64,000 bases of DNA. Origin: Parus major (lineage: Eukaryota; Chordata; Aves; Passeriformes; Paridae). Both the position numbers and the translations under genes were made by a program. Position 1 is the stretch's first letter. The number at the start of each line of letters is the position of its first letter. The stretch is taken from assembly GCF_001522545.3 (NCBI RefSeq), contig NC_031770.1, forward strand, positions 4,338,281-4,402,280, read 5' to 3'. Below are positions 26,301 through 41,300 of this stretch, piece after piece. The notes beneath the pieces are model-generated. The model was not told the DNA's origin. It made no database searches and was given only the letters and a program-made list of their open reading frames with translations.

Positions 26301-29300
26301 GGTGAAAATACTTGAAAGGAGAAAAATGGAGAGTTTCATTCTGCCTTTAGCTGTTCCTTAACTGTAATTTTTCAGAAGCCTCCAAAGAATATTAAAAGAG
26401 GGAAAACAACCCTAATACAACCTTCAGTGTGCTGCAAATGGCAACGAGGGTTTTTCAAAAACAGAATGAGAAAGAAGAAATTAAAGAGGAGAGTGGAAAA
26501 AAATTCTGAAAGGTTTTTCAATTTGATCTACCAAGGAAAGGCTGTGTCTAGCTCAGAGTATATAGAGTGACATACATAGAGCAGTGAAGAGAGGTTATTA
26601 CTCATGGCTTAAGACACAGAACACTTATTCCAGGTTTTTCCTCCAGTTTCCACATGTTCAGAGAAAGCAAACAAGATGCCAAGAGGCAGAGAAAATTAGA
26701 GATTACTGGAGCATATTGGCATCAGTACTCACAGTAGCAGGGACCCCATCAAGCTGTCGTGCTCCATGATTTGACACCAGGATCCCATTTACCCCAATCT
26801 TTACAGCTTCTTTGGCATCATCAGCTAGGAAAAAACCCCAAACAGGATGTGTCCTTCCATAAGCGGGAGCTTGTAGACACCACAATCAGGGAATCACTAA
26901 AGAAAACATTGTCAGCTCATGCAAAGCCACCTTAGGGCTTCAGCCTTCCAAAGCCTCACCTCAACAGAGACAAAGGTTTTATCTTTAAGTAATAAGAGCA
27001 GAAAAGTAGTTTGAAATGTTGGAGCAGAACATTTTATCCCTTTGGATCAGCAACCACTTTGGTTGCTAGCCTTTATTTTCTCTATTATGTTCCAGAACTC
27101 AATTTTGTCCCACTGCAAAATCACTGGCATGATCATATTAAGGGTGGTATTGGTGACAACACCAGGCACTTATTTAAACAACTGCTTCCACAAACACCTT
27201 CACTGGAGGGTTTCTAACAGTGCAGGAGGAAGTGACAGCTCTTCCTTTGCCTTGTCCCGGGAAGCAGCAGAGCTACGCACCCCTGAGGATCCCTTTCAGC
27301 ACGATGGGCAGTGAGGTCAGCCCCCGCAGCCACTTGATGTCCTCCCAGTTGACGCTGGCATCGATGGCCTCAGCAACGTACACAGCCAGCCCGCTATTTT
27401 CTCCAAAGTCTTTCCCTGAGGAGAATGCCAGGTCGCTGCTGGAGAAGTTTTTTAATCTAAAGTGACAGAAGACACAGAAAAATAGTCTGAGGAAGATTCA
27501 CTGTAGCCACAATCAGTCCCAAATGGCAGAATTCAATATACCTGAGTTAAAGCTTTGCTGCACTGCAGGGCAGGAGCAAAACCAGCCGGTCCCAGCATGT
27601 CAGATCCCAGTCCTCAGGGAGCCAAAACCTTTGGCTGACAAAGTATTTGATAATCAACATAAGCACTGGATCTTTGGTGTCCCTTGCAACCCAAGCCTTT
27701 CTATCTTACTGTAACACTGGGGCAAGTTTCTCTGGCCCAAGGTAACAGTCCTGCTTTAGCAAAAGAAATATGGTTGGGTTTTGTTGTTTTTCAAATCTGG
27801 GGCATTCTGTTATGAGAGGAATAGGGGATCAAGGAGGTGGAGAGGAGAAGGAGGAAATGAAGTTTTCTTAAGCTCCATGAAATAGATGGATGTGCATGAA
27901 GCCCTGCAAAGAATTCAGAATTTTCATCTGTCCAATAAGGCCAAAAGCCAGCCTGTTTACCTTGTGTCCCTTTTGTACATTTCCTTGTAAAATGTAGGGA
28001 GCAAAGGAAGCAGATGTGAAAGCATTAGCTGTTATTTAGGTTTTTCAGAACAAAATCTCACAGGTTCTAGCACATCCATGTCCCAGCTGCCCTGCTCTTC
28101 TGAAACTGTGTCCTGTTCCACATTGGGCTATTTAATACTCACATTTCACATTTTGGGAAGTGCATGAGTGTTTTTGCATGGAACCTGGCTGGTTTCACTG
28201 CTGATTTCATGCCTGCAACAAGCAACATTTCACATGGCTTCTCTGTTCAGCTCCAGGCCCAGAAGCAAACAAGAAAGGAGCGGGCTCTCAGCAAGATCCA
28301 GCTTTTCAGCTGTTGGTTTGTGGAGGGTGGGGTGCCCAGAGGAAAACAGAACCATGGATAAGATTATATAAATAACTGTTGTTTTTCTTGGCCTGGGAAA
28401 TGCAGATCAACACTTGGATGAATGTTGCCTTACATACATTTCAGAGCACAATGGCACCTTGTTGTTGCTTTGAAACTTTGTTGAAAACCCGAAGCCAAGA
28501 AAAAGTTATCACATAAATGAGCGGAGCCCCGCGCTAGGAGAGTTTCACCGCGGCCTCTGCAACAAAGCGCTGCCCAAGCGGCGCTCAGGAATCTGCAGTG
28601 ATTAATTGGAACCTTTAAGGATTACTCCAATTTCATGTGATTTCATACAGTTCACTCGAAACTTTGTTATACTTGGGCAGGTGGGGTCAAAGTGCTTTCT
28701 TTCTCCCGCTTTCCTCAAATGTCTTTGGGTTATTGGATTCAAAAACTCCTCAACCCCAAGCCTTAAAATTCTATTGCCTCTAAAAAATAAGCTTTTTAAA
28801 TAATTGTTTAATTTTATCTTTTAGAGCAAAAGGTCAGTGTATATTGATAATATGTCAAACACTGATCTCTAGCACGATTACAACACAGGGCTTATCGGTG
28901 TGGTGGTACATTTTCATATTGGATGCTTTAGGGCTTTTTTGCTTTCTGGTGCTTTCCTCCTAAAAGTGTACTTTAACACAGAAATCAGGGTAGAGTTCAG
29001 GTTGCTCTGCCAACTTTCATCTCTTAGTTGCAAGTACAAATGCATGGGGGAGAGCCAACACCCCAAGCTCTGGAGGAGTTTTTGCCAGTGAGGTAGAGAA
29101 TCAGATTCACTGCAGAGCCCCGTGGCTTCTCTTCCTTTTGAATGGTATGGAAATTGAGAAAAACCTCGAGATGCGATTCTTGCTAAGTACATGTTACATA
29201 CAATGTGTGCATAATATAACACAACAGTCTTTGGAGACATAGGAAGAACAATTCAATTTCATCGATAATATTCAAAACCAGCTTTCACCCAGAACTCACC

Positions 29301-32300
29301 TCAAAGTTTATCTGCTTCAAAATACATTATGCTGTCTTTTATTTTTATTTTTCTTTCTCTCTCTGTTTCTCCATTTTTGTGTTCATTTTCATGCTCTAAA
29401 TAATTCCAGCATTTACCATGGTAGGCTGTGGTTGTTACCAAGGCCCATGTGCAACAACCTCACAAGATTTTTAGCTTCAAGTCCTGGATATTCCATCAAG
29501 CAAATATTCTTCCAGCAAGTCTTTGGCTGCTAGAACTGAGCCAGAACTTCAGCATATGTTTATCAGGGGAGTCTCTACAGTCTATCAATTCATACTTACA
29601 AAAGGGCAAGCAAATCAGCACCCTTAAACACCATTGTAAGGTTAAAATTCTGGTTTAACTCTGCTTAAAACTGAATTCCTCATTGGCGCTGCAGTGGGGA
29701 GGAACTAGAATTAGTGCTGGTCAATCATGATGCCAGAAATTCTGAGACACAGAAAATGTCCCAAAATACACTTTGGGGTAACAATTGCCCTCATGGAGAA
29801 TTTAGAAAGACTGATATCCACATGTTTCTGTATTTGAGTAAAAGAAGAGTTGAAGCTGCTCAAAAAGGAGCTCTGCAGTTGATAGCAACGTGGCCCTGGG
29901 CCCAGAGCAACGTCATAGGACAACACAGAAGGAAGCAGAACATCTTTTGGAAGGGAGTTTTGGCCCACTAGGTTCAGGGCCCTTTTGGAGCCCAGCCACT
30001 TCTGCTGCTGGATCCCAGCTCAACATCAGAGCAGACCATTCCGGGCTGTGCCCAGCTGAGGTTTGAAGATAGCCAAGAATTCATTGACAGGTGGATAAGG
30101 AAATGTCCCTCATCTCTTCCTTCAGCAGCCTGCAGCCTCACATTGCCTGGCACCGCACCTTTTACAGTGTGCAAACAGCCAGGAAAGCTTCACTTTGACC
30201 CAAAGCAGCTCCCAGCCCAAGCACAGCACGAGATACACGCACAGCTCCGCAGAGCTGTTGCCCAGGACAGAGCCCTGGTGGTGCCCAGGGCCCTGGCACG
30301 GTCCCACAGCCGGCAGCAGAGGTACCTGAGGTGCGGCGGAAGCTGGAACTTGTTGCGCACGTCGGCGACGCGCCGGCCGAGGTACGGGGTGTCCACGGTG
30401 ACGAAGATCCCTCTGTAGCCGGCTCTCTCCGCGCGCCTCACCAGCGACTCCGTGACCTCCCGGTCCTTGTACACGTACAGCTGCAGCCAGCGAAGGCCGG
30501 CCGGAGCTGCCTCAGCCACCTCCTCGATGGACGAGGTGGCCCAGGAGCTCAGCATCATCCCTGTCCCCACGGCCTGGCAGGCTGGAGGAGCACAAAGTGA
30601 GATTTTCCAAACAGGAGCATTAAAATAATGCATTTAAGGCTTCCAACTTTTCAAACGTTGCCACGTTGCCTCCCAAAAATCACCGTCCGCACACGCGGCT
30701 GCCAACGCAGGCTGCACCGGCTAACCTCACACAGATATGTTTTTATGAATCTATCACTTATTCTTCTTGGAGTAATCTGTCACTTATTGTAAAATAAAGG
30801 AAAACATGCCGTAAAACTCAAAAATATTATAGAAAGCCTTGCTTTCCTTGGTCTACCACAGTATGCATATTTTTAATGTAAATGGACCTCTGTTTCAAGA
30901 CGTCATCCCCAGCCCATGGAGGAATTAAAAAGTGGTCTTTATGACAACATTTTATTAAATAAGGATTACAAGCCTCTTGGAGTGGAAACTTATGAACAGC
31001 TTATTCAAACAAATTGGTTACACCCTCCCAGGGCCACCAGCTAGTTTTCCCTCACTGGAAATACAGCAGCAATCACTCAAACCTCTCTGGTTCGTAACCA
31101 TTCTGTTCCTCTCCTTTAAACTACTGGACATAGTTCCCTCTGTATCGGGAATGCACGGGAGGGTTGTGAACCCAGGAATTGTGAAACCCTCACATCAGAT
31201 AAGGGAGAAATGTAAATGTTTCATCTGCCTTTAGGTATGCATTTATTTCCATTTTTTCATTTTATTCCCAAGTCTACCTCTATAGCCCTATGGTTGCAAA
31301 AGCAAAAAATTTGGCCAGCAACTGCACAACAAAACATTTTTGGTGAAGAGAAGATATAAGTCACAATATATCACCACATCCTTTCAACTTAGCTGCATAC
31401 GTAGCAACAGAGTAAATAGTGTTTTTCTCTTATTTGAAGCAGTTTGGTTCAATGAGAGTTCAGCCATCCCAAACGGGGTTCTGGAATTTTCATGCAGGCA
31501 TGCTCACAAAATTCCCCTCGTCTCTCCTGTAAAGTTCGCAGCTCTCTAGTGAAGCACCAGCTCAACACACATAGTTTAGATCTCTCAGGCAAATCCAAAG
31601 TTCACAGACAAAATTTTTCAAAGTTTTAGAAATTCCCAGTTCCAGTTTTGGTCGCTCTATTTCTGATCTTGATAATTTTAAAGCTTATTTTGACAATTTT
31701 CTAGACTTCTAAAACCATGAGATACAGAGGCCTGCAGTGCTGCAAGGTTTGGTTGGGGTTTTTTTCCACCTCAAATTAGGTTTCTCTAAAAATACACTCC
31801 CACTTCTCACACATTTAGGTGCAGCTGAAGAAAACAGAAGCAATTAATTTCCTCTAACAACCACATTTTACTACTTCACTTTTGGGGTGCTGCAAATTAT
31901 TTATTATTTCAAATCAGTCCTACTACAGCCATATTCCCACAGGATGCTCTTGCTGCAATATGTGACATTTACCAGAGTTTAAGCATGAGATGCTTTTGTA
32001 AACCAGCCTTTCCTCTTGCCATTTCATGATTGCTTTTAGTTGTTTGGCTTTTTATGTGGTTTTTTTTCCAGGTCTTCTTTTAATCCTGAGCATTGCCCAA
32101 AGGACACATTCACTCTTGTACACCCTGCAGGCTCCTGTTGGGCTCCACGACAGTGCAGAGAGAACAGCAGTAGCCACACACGGGAAGCTGGGGAAATCCA
32201 TGGAATCACAGAATGGTAAAGAGTCTCTTCCTCATCTCTAATCCAAACCTGCCCTCTGGCAGTTTAAAGCCATTCACTCTTGGGGAACTCAACTGAAGTA

Positions 32301-35300
32301 TTTTATGTAGCAACAAATGGGATAGGACGCACTTGGGAGCTCCAGTGGGGAACAGAGCAGGGACCTTTCTTAGCCCTTTTCTCATCCTGAAGCCTCAGAG
32401 CATCCTCCCTCCCTCTGATGGGGCATCACTTCATTACGTGGTTTGGGAAGGATATGGAATTTGTCCCTGTGGGCAGCTCAGAGGGAGAATACTTCAGGGA
32501 GGGCACTGGAGAGGAGCCCAGTTCAAGCTTGCAGATTTTGTCAGGGTTACCTTGTATGGGAATGGGAACTCACTTTTTCCCTCTAGCTGGGCAAATTCCC
32601 ATCATTTCCCTTTTAGGGGCATTCCAAAGCCCAGCAGTCACACTGCCCCCACTGCAGGCATTTTTTCCTGAATCCACCAGTGAATCCACTGTCCCCAAGC
32701 TAAGGGCCAGAGGACATTCCATGGGATCAACACGGTGTCCTTTTGGCACAGTGGTATTTCTCAGGAGGAGCAGCTGTGTTCTTGGAGCTGCATCTCCCAA
32801 GGAACAGAGCTGTTTAAAGAACTTCACATTACTCTCTTGACAAACCACATTTGGCTGAGAGATCCCTGTCAGCCTCTCTTCCCTCAGCCCTTGCAAAACC
32901 CTGTGTGTGAGCGGTGCCTGCCCTCCTCTCGTTGACACAACGCGTTTTGTCAGCTGTGCAGGAAGGCTGGAGGGAAGGGACAGGAGGCCAAAACGGATCT
33001 GGGATCTGCCTGGCATGCCAGGCTGCCTGGGCACACTTGCAGCACGAAGTCCCCTGGCCATGCCACTCTCCAGGAGGAATCCAGGCCAGGGCAGCCCAGG
33101 CCATGTTGTCCCATGTGAATGCTGTCCCCTCCTTGACTCTGGATTGACATTCATTTGCATATCTCAAAATTAACCTCAAGTTTGATCACCACGTGGGTAA
33201 TGGGTGTTTTCACTGCTGTTTTCACTGTGGCTGAGCACAAAATATAATAAATGGCCGAATGCCTCCTTCCCAGTCACAGCCATGTCTAATGGGCACAAGA
33301 AACCCAAACTTCATTGCTCTGCATCACAGAGAGAAAAAGCACGGTAGCAGCCTGTTAAGAGCCAAAGGAACAAAGGTGTTGCTCCCTCTCTATTGGGAAT
33401 GACAGAGCTGCCAGAAACTCAGCTGAAACAGGGGTGGAAAACAGCTTTCCAGTCAATATTCCTGTTCTCCATTTGGCAAAGCAAACGATGCAGTCACGTC
33501 GCAGGTGATGGTGAAACCCTTCCTGCGTCAGCAGCAGCCTGGAGAGCGGCTTGAGTGCAGCTGCAGAGGGCAAACACAAAAACTTCAGCCCTGAGAAACT
33601 ATCAGTGACAGTTCTCAAAAGACCTGGCCAAGAAATTTGATTTTCAGCCATTCATGGAGAAGCCAGGCACTGGAGTTTAAACTATACAGTAAGTGCAATA
33701 TGGAATAAGCAGGAATATAAACACAAGTCTCAATAAAATAGTGCTACAAATCTGTTTGATTAATTAAATTAAGTAAACTAAAGTTGCAAAAGGTTGAAAA
33801 AAACTGCTATTTCTTGCTGAGCAGCTGGATGGTGCACAAGATTCTGAGTCAGTGTACTAGAGGTGGGTCCTGTTGACACGGGGATCATGTTGGTTTGCAA
33901 TAACTGCATGAAGTCAGGGTGGCAAATGAATGCCTTGGCATGGAGGAACAGTGAATCTGCTGATGGACAAGCAAGAAAAAAGATCCCAGAGAATCAGAAG
34001 GGTTCTATTGAAAAGTGTTTAGAGAAAAACCTTTTGCACTTTAGTGGCTAAGATTATTCATCAAATTTGGCAAATATTTTTAGTTAAAGAGGTTGAAATT
34101 GGAATGGGAAGGATGAGAAAAAAACACCTAAGTCAAAATGTCATGTGTTGATCTTTTCAAAATGGAAATGTTTTCTCCTGAGCTGACACTTTTGTTTCAA
34201 AACAGAACTATAGCTAAAAGCATTAGCCAGTAGGAAAATGAAATAAAACATTATGTTTTGGATCAAATGAAACATTTCAGTTAATCCAAAACAATTTTCC
34301 TCCCAATTTTTCAGTTTCTACTGAACAGAAAATCCATTCTTTGGAAAATTGCCACATACACTGATGAGCTACAACTAAAATGCCAGGGAATATACTTGAA
34401 GGAAGACCTAGAAAAACTGGGACAACTGCCAAGGTGCATGAAATTGTTTCAAGGACAAGAGAGCTTTCTCTGCAAGGAAGGACTCCTTGCTACATTCAGA
34501 CGTGTCAGAGAAAACTGAGGACCAACCTTAAAAACCTGCATAGATTTTTTTTATAAATTAATTTATTATTTTAAAGTCTAGCTAACAGGAGTACAAGTAA
34601 ATCCAACACCTGGATTTGAGGCTGTGGAAGGTTTGCCCATGACTGCAGTTCATTCTGCTCAGAGTGGGGTCACCTAACCTTTGGATTAACTTACATGGTG
34701 TTGTCTGGCCTGGCACCAGCAGCTCCTAAAATGACAGCTGGTTGTTTTTTCTATGGAAGATTCTTTACCCATGCAAAAGAACTGCCCACAAAGGGGTGTT
34801 TCAGGTGAGCTGACAGAGCCTGTCCTGCTCTGGGAAGGTGCACCCTCCTCCCCACCACCTTGGTTACTGCAGGAGAGCATCCCTCAGGAAGCAGCAGCCC
34901 CCAAAACCCTGAGAAGCCCCAGAGCAAGGGGCTGTGAGGGCAGGGAGTTCTAAGGGACACCATGATGTGCCCTTGTCCCTAGAGGGGACATTTACCCTAC
35001 AACACGTGGGCAAAGCTGCCGGGAGAGCAGAGCAGTTCCAAGCACCACGCTGTCACTCCAGGAAATTGTCCAGGAAATTGCTCGAGCATTGTTCTCCAAA
35101 CACCCTGAGTTGAGGGAAGGAGCTGTCGGTGCTCTCTTCATCCCCCTGCTCTGCAGGGCAGCGTGGTGTGAGCCAGGATTATCTCTTGGGGTTCAAGGCC
35201 AGCCAGGCAGACTCGTGGCACACAGAGAGGCTCCTTTGGGAGCTGCTCACACCTGAGCCAAAAAAAGCCAGGCTTATGGAGCATGCCAGGCTTTGTGGGA

Positions 35301-38300
35301 CTATGGATCAGACTTCCTTGGCTTGTGCAAACTGGTGCAGCTGAAGCAGAAGACGAATTAAAGCAACTAAGTTTGCTCACTTAAACTCTGTGCTACCTCT
35401 GGAATAGAAGAGAAGTTGGATGTGGCAAACCTCCTGATCCTGAGTGTCCAAGGTTTAAGAGAACCTTTAAGCTAAATGTGTACTTTACAGCTAATTTCTG
35501 TCATCTTATAAGGTCAAACCAAAAGCTTGGCATTGAGTGCCCCGCTCCACCTCTAACAGCACAAAACCAAAGCCTTTTTTTTCTCCCCCAAATGCCAATG
35601 CAATACAGAGGGTGTGATTTTAATACTACCCTCCTTTGAAAGCAATGAAGAATTCACCAGCTCCAATGGATAAGTTTATTGAACCACACATTCCAACTAG
35701 TGCCAGTACACTGAGCTGTCCCAGCTTGAAAACCCAGGAACATTAAATGCAATAATCACGTGTTAAAGTTTGAAACTGTGCTACTCAGCCTTATTATTCC
35801 ACTCAACTTTGTGTGCCATTGTGGATTTACGTCTTAAAATGTGGCTGGGCTGCAGCATCAGCGTGAATCTTTGCTGAGAAACATTCTGAATTTTGTGTTG
35901 CAAATCTCGCTCTCACCATTGCATTAATATGTTTGCACTTAGTGTTTCAGAGTTTCCTCCCGGCACAAGCTGGCCCAGAACAAATCCGCAGGAGCTGCCA
36001 AAGGATGGGACAGCACCGAGGAGCTTCCCAAGCCCATCCGAGGTGCTGGAGCGCCATCGCGTGGGGTGCGCCGGCATTCACAAACAGGGAAAACAGCGAC
36101 GGCTTCCTAACAAAGCTCTTGGGAAGGGGAAAACCGCGGCCCCAAACACGCTGCCACACTGGAGAGGTGTGTTTTTCAAAGATAACGCTGGAGCTGTGCT
36201 GTAACCCACCCCCGCGCACATCACAGCGATGAGAACTGAGAGCAGCTCCCGCTGCAGGGCTGAGAACTCGACTCACTTGACACCAGGATCTGCTACACTG
36301 GCCATGGAAACACTATTAGATAAAAAACCCAACCATGCACAGGATTTTTTTTTTTTAAATATCAGCTGTTTAGGTTTTTTGCCCTTTTACTTTCATCACT
36401 GAAGCACTGAAATGCACAGCCCACACCTCCTCCTCAGATTTGGTGCCATTCTTTAGCTGGGGTTGAAGAAGCAGGTGACAATTCCCCATCTGAATTCTGG
36501 TTAATATCCTTTCAGGCTGCAGCCTCTGTGCTGGCAACATCTTTGTGCAGCTTCTAGCCCAGAGGGGCCCTTATCTCACTGCTTCCCTGGGAAGCTCTCA
36601 AAGAGCTCTCTTCAAAGCAAGGATTGTTCCCAGGCAAACAAAGGCCTCAGCATTTCTAAAGTCAATTCTCTAACAGGAAGAGCATTGCTGTGACAGTGTT
36701 TATAGTTACATAGAATGTATAGGTAGGCAGATGGATGTTTTCAATTTTATATGTGAAAAATTATTCCCCTCTTGCATCCTTCATTTCCCTCCATTTCACA
36801 GAGAGAGAAACCACACTCAGGCGAGTGAAAGGGTAAAAAACAAAGGCAAGAATCAGCCTGGTTACCCTGAGCAGGAGCTGAAACCCACAGAGGAGCAAGG
36901 CACCCAGCTGGGATGGCCAGGCAGCAGGCACAGCACTGCCCTGTCCCTCCCCACCCAGGGCTCACCTCTGGCAGTCGCCGTCTCTCCGTGGGGGTGAGCC
37001 ATGCGCTGCATTGCAGTGGCAGCCACGCACACGGGCACTGTGACCCTCTGGCCCAGAACTGAGGTGGACAGGTCCATCACCGACACGTCCCTGAGCACCC
37101 GGGGGTACAGCTTCCACCTGGCACACACACAGATAAACTTAATTTCAAATAGCTGCAGCGTGGGGGGAATTTACAGTTCCCAATGGGTAAGAGGAGGTTT
37201 TCCTGCTGTCACATGGTGGAAGCTGTGTTGGGGCTGGAACAGAATCCCACTGTGTCACCTAGAGCTGCAGCAAAACTCCTGCAGAGCACAAAACCTTGAG
37301 GGAGCAGGCAAGGAAGGACCAAAGAGCAGCGAGGGTGAAAGATGCAAAGACCTCTTGAACATTTTTGGGCTGGTATTGTTTGAAAGACAGGAGCTGTAAA
37401 ACAATGAGGTTCATGATGAGTCTAAGCCTTCTGAAAGCCTTGGGGCAGAACTGGGTGCCAGATGCTGCCTGCAAATGGGAAAAGTCATCAGCCACCCTCA
37501 GTTATCCCATTGATGGATTAGGGAACCAAAAGACATGGGATTTTTGGATAACCAAGCCTGACCTGTGTGCTTGGAACTCCCTTTTCCAAACCAAGAGCAA
37601 ACTAGACCACACTTAATCTGAAATTACAGTTTACTGCAGCCAGGCTGGACACCACATGTCTGCACACACAGAAATGTACCTTTTTTTCAACCCCCACAAA
37701 ACAGCATCAAAAGATCATAATCCCTGTGATGGGGTTGCATTCCTGGGGATACCTGTGCCTTGGGACTTTTCCCCAGGTGCTATCACAGCACTATCACCAC
37801 TAGAAGCCACAAGAGGAGGTGCAACACTTGGGGCTGCCTCTCATGAGCTCAGCCAGGCCAAAGCTCTACTCCCTGCAAGCACTGACCTCTCACTGAGGCC
37901 TCCCACCCTCCCTCGGGCTCCCATGGCTCCTGAACTGTAATTACAGAGAAGAATTAAAAAATGTATGGTCTAATACTGCTTAACTTGAGCAACTGCTCAG
38001 CACCAGAATGCTCAAGCTGATAATATTTTAGCTACCAGCACGGAGAGAGAACCAGAGCCACTGCTACCCTCTGACAGGGAGTAGGGGTGAGCTTGAGCTT
38101 GTGTATTAAAATTACAATCCAGGGGAAAAAAACCCAAAATTTCTGTTTTATAGAAAGATCAGGAGATGTTTCCCCAAAAAGCCTAGGGCAGAGCGTGGCA
38201 GAGACCCACCTTTCTGAAGGCCTGGAGCTTGGGGCTGTGCCAGCTCCCCAGGCAGTGCTCCCCAGGGAGGAGAAGGACAGTTATGATGCTTGGAAGGAGA

Positions 38301-41300
38301 TGTGTGGCTGTGGAAGTCAGCTGTGCTGCTCAGTGCCAAGACACACACGGCAGGAACATCTCCTCACACTTGTTTTCATGCCATTGTAAGTTTGTTATTT
38401 TTCAGGGGAGGATGGGCTCAGGGTGGGACAAAGAAAACATGACTTCTTTCTCCCCATTTTTTTCCTAATTCCTCATTCCGAAGGCTTCCACTCTGAGGCA
38501 TCTTTTCCCAGCAAAGAAAACAAAAATCCCTTTGTAACCTTGCTCATTTATACAATCAAACCCAAAAGCATAAAGGATGTGAAGCATCCCCCTCTTCCCC
38601 AGGCTCCTGGTTTCTGTGACCTGTCAGATTGTTACCTGCCACTGCCATCTCACAGCCAGCCTCTGAGGGTCAGTCCTGAGGTACAACAAACATCCCTGGT
38701 GCTTTTAGCTGGGAAGAGGAACAGGAGGAGCCAAAATCCTCCCAGCAGTGCATGCAAATGAAAAATGAAAAGAAAAATGATGCAGTCACAAGCAGAGATT
38801 CCTTATCAGGTCACATCCTCTCAACCAACATCCAGGCAGTGCTCCTGAAACAGAACTGACTTGTCCCACAAAAACACCAAACAGGTTCACTACCTGAGGA
38901 TCATCATCCTTCAATAAAAACTGATTGCTTGGGAAACTCAGGTGTTTCCAGCTCTGAGTTTGACAGATACTTGAAAGCAGGCATTGTCTGGCCAGGGAAA
39001 TGCCCTTAACAGCAGCAAGGAACCCTCACAGGCAGCGTTTCCCAGTCACCAGAGCACGCATTCATTCAGCTGCCACACAGCACCTGCTTCCTCCAAGTCT
39101 CTCAGTGAAATATTTCCTGCATATTTTAGAAAAAAAAATTGGATTTTTTTTTAAAAAAAATTTAATTCATCACCTCCTCATCACCCACATCTTTTTTCAG
39201 CCAAGTCCACACTCGTGTGCTGCAATCAGCAACTGAGAGTGAATGCATCCTTCTTCCCAGCTGGAAGCGGGAGATGCCGCAGTGGGGAAGGCAGCGAGCA
39301 CTCCCAATTTAGGCAACTCCAGCTAAAAGCTGTTCTGAAGGAAAGATTAAAGGAAGGAAGGAGGATTAATCTTTTGGGTTTTTTCCTTTTTTCTCCATGC
39401 TCAAAAAACACTCTGATTGTAAGTTACCTTGCAGTTGGGTAAGAGGGAAGCACTGTCTGCTTTCAGCTGAGAAAAACATTGGAATTTTCAAACTGCACCA
39501 TATTTTCAAGCAGCTCCTCTTGTTCCTCTGCTGAGTTGTCCCAAATCCCCTCATGTTGTAAGGCAAGAAGCACATTTAGGAAAAAGACACTTTGCTTAGG
39601 CCAAGCCTCCATCCTAAACCCAACCCAGCTTCCTGCCCTTCTCCCTCCTACAGTTCCCTTCAGAAGGAGCAGGGGCTGGTGCTGTGCCAGGCTAAGCAAC
39701 AGCCGCTTTTCCTTGGGGAAAATTATCTTCCATCCCAGCACATCTTGCCATCCACACTCTTTTCCTGGTGCACTGGGAATCCCAGGTGAAAGACATCACA
39801 GCAACATACCTGAATTATTCCAAGCATTCCTTTTCTCCCCCTAAACTTCCCAAACTTGTCTGACCATGTCCCACTCTCAGCCTTGCTTTTTTAACCAGTG
39901 TTTAAATTATTTCTGTGGCCATTTTAATGTCTTTAATTGCTATAAGGTAACACCACGTTTGCAGAAATTGCATCATCTGCATTGATGCTGGCACTGCTGA
40001 AGCAGCAGCTGCTGTTCCTTGCACACAACAGAACAAGGCAGCTTCTCCCAAGGCCTGCAGGAATTCCGTGGCAGGGTGGATTAGCAGGAGCCTGCTCCTA
40101 CACACACCAACATCCCCCTCCTTGGCATGCCGAGAGGGGAGACTCCAGATTGATTTCCTGAATGCCATCGAGCTAAAGGTGTCCTGACCTTGTCACAAAC
40201 ATCTCTTCTCCATTCAGGCCTCTTGCTTCTGTGACAACTTGAGAGGGGATTCCAGCTCCAGATGGGGCTGGGAGGACACTCAGCATTCCGGGATGCAGAG
40301 CAAAGCCAAGGTGAAGGCAGGCAGAGACCCCAGGGAATGACATATGCTCTGCCATCCCAAATCATCCTTTCTGGCCTTAATGCCTCACTTCTGCCAGGGC
40401 CATTTGAGAACTATGAATAAGAAATACTTATCTGGCCTCAGCAGGAACACACTGATATCAACATCTGAGTGCTGGTTCTTCCCTCAGTCCCAGAAGAGCT
40501 GGGGGAGAGTTGCTGTGCCTGAAACTTATCTTAAACACTGTCCTTGCAGAGGCAGTTTGTACCCTGATATGTGATTACACAAAGTACCTCAAGGTCAAAA
40601 GGCCAAGAGATTCATTTGATAATCCAATGAGTATGAATTGTGCTGCTCCCAAAATTGCATGGAGTGTTCCAAAGATACTGCAGGATCCAGCAACACAAAC
40701 ATCCATTAGGGTTAGTTCTTAATAACAATAGGAGTATTAGTCCTTCATAAGAACATCTATTTGTTTCTCCAGAAATGAAACCATTTGTTTGCCAAAAAAA
40801 TAATAACTCAGATGAGCCCAGAACTGCTTTTCCACCCTCACACCTCACCTGACTACTCCTGCACCATAAAGGTACAGGCTAAAAGTTCCTGCTTCTGGTT
40901 CCGTTTTCTGCTTTCTCTTCCATTTGAACTTATAAATATTAAATAAACTGCAAACTTTTAAATACTTTTACTTGCAGACTGAACCCTGCAACTAAGCTTC
41001 TGACAGGGGAAATCAATGGGAAATGAAGCTGAACATACTCCTATATTTCACAAAACTATCTGACTTGGTGACCTTTGTGCCTCAGGGGTGTAAAGTCCAT
41101 TTGACTTTATATTTACCCCCAAGCTGCAGTCAGAAACAGGCAGAAACAGCAGGACTGTGTGAGGGTCAGAGTGAGCAGCACTTCCCCATCTCTAACAGCT
41201 GGGCCATGCTTCTCCCAACAGCATCCAAGAGAAAAAGAAAGGTTTTTCAAAGCCCTTTGTGTCAAATTGGTCTTATAAACCAAAATATTACAAAGTCTTT

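Noticed and set aside
30331..30600. 89-codon plus-strand frame opposite HAO1 exon 3
   Set aside because: Antisense shadow of a GC-rich real exon.
32570..33160. 196-codon minus-strand open frame, the longest in the window
   Set aside because: It lies in HAO1 intron 2 in a GC-richer block where several frames on both strands are open at once. No domain, signal peptide or splice logic was seen, so it is best explained by base composition.
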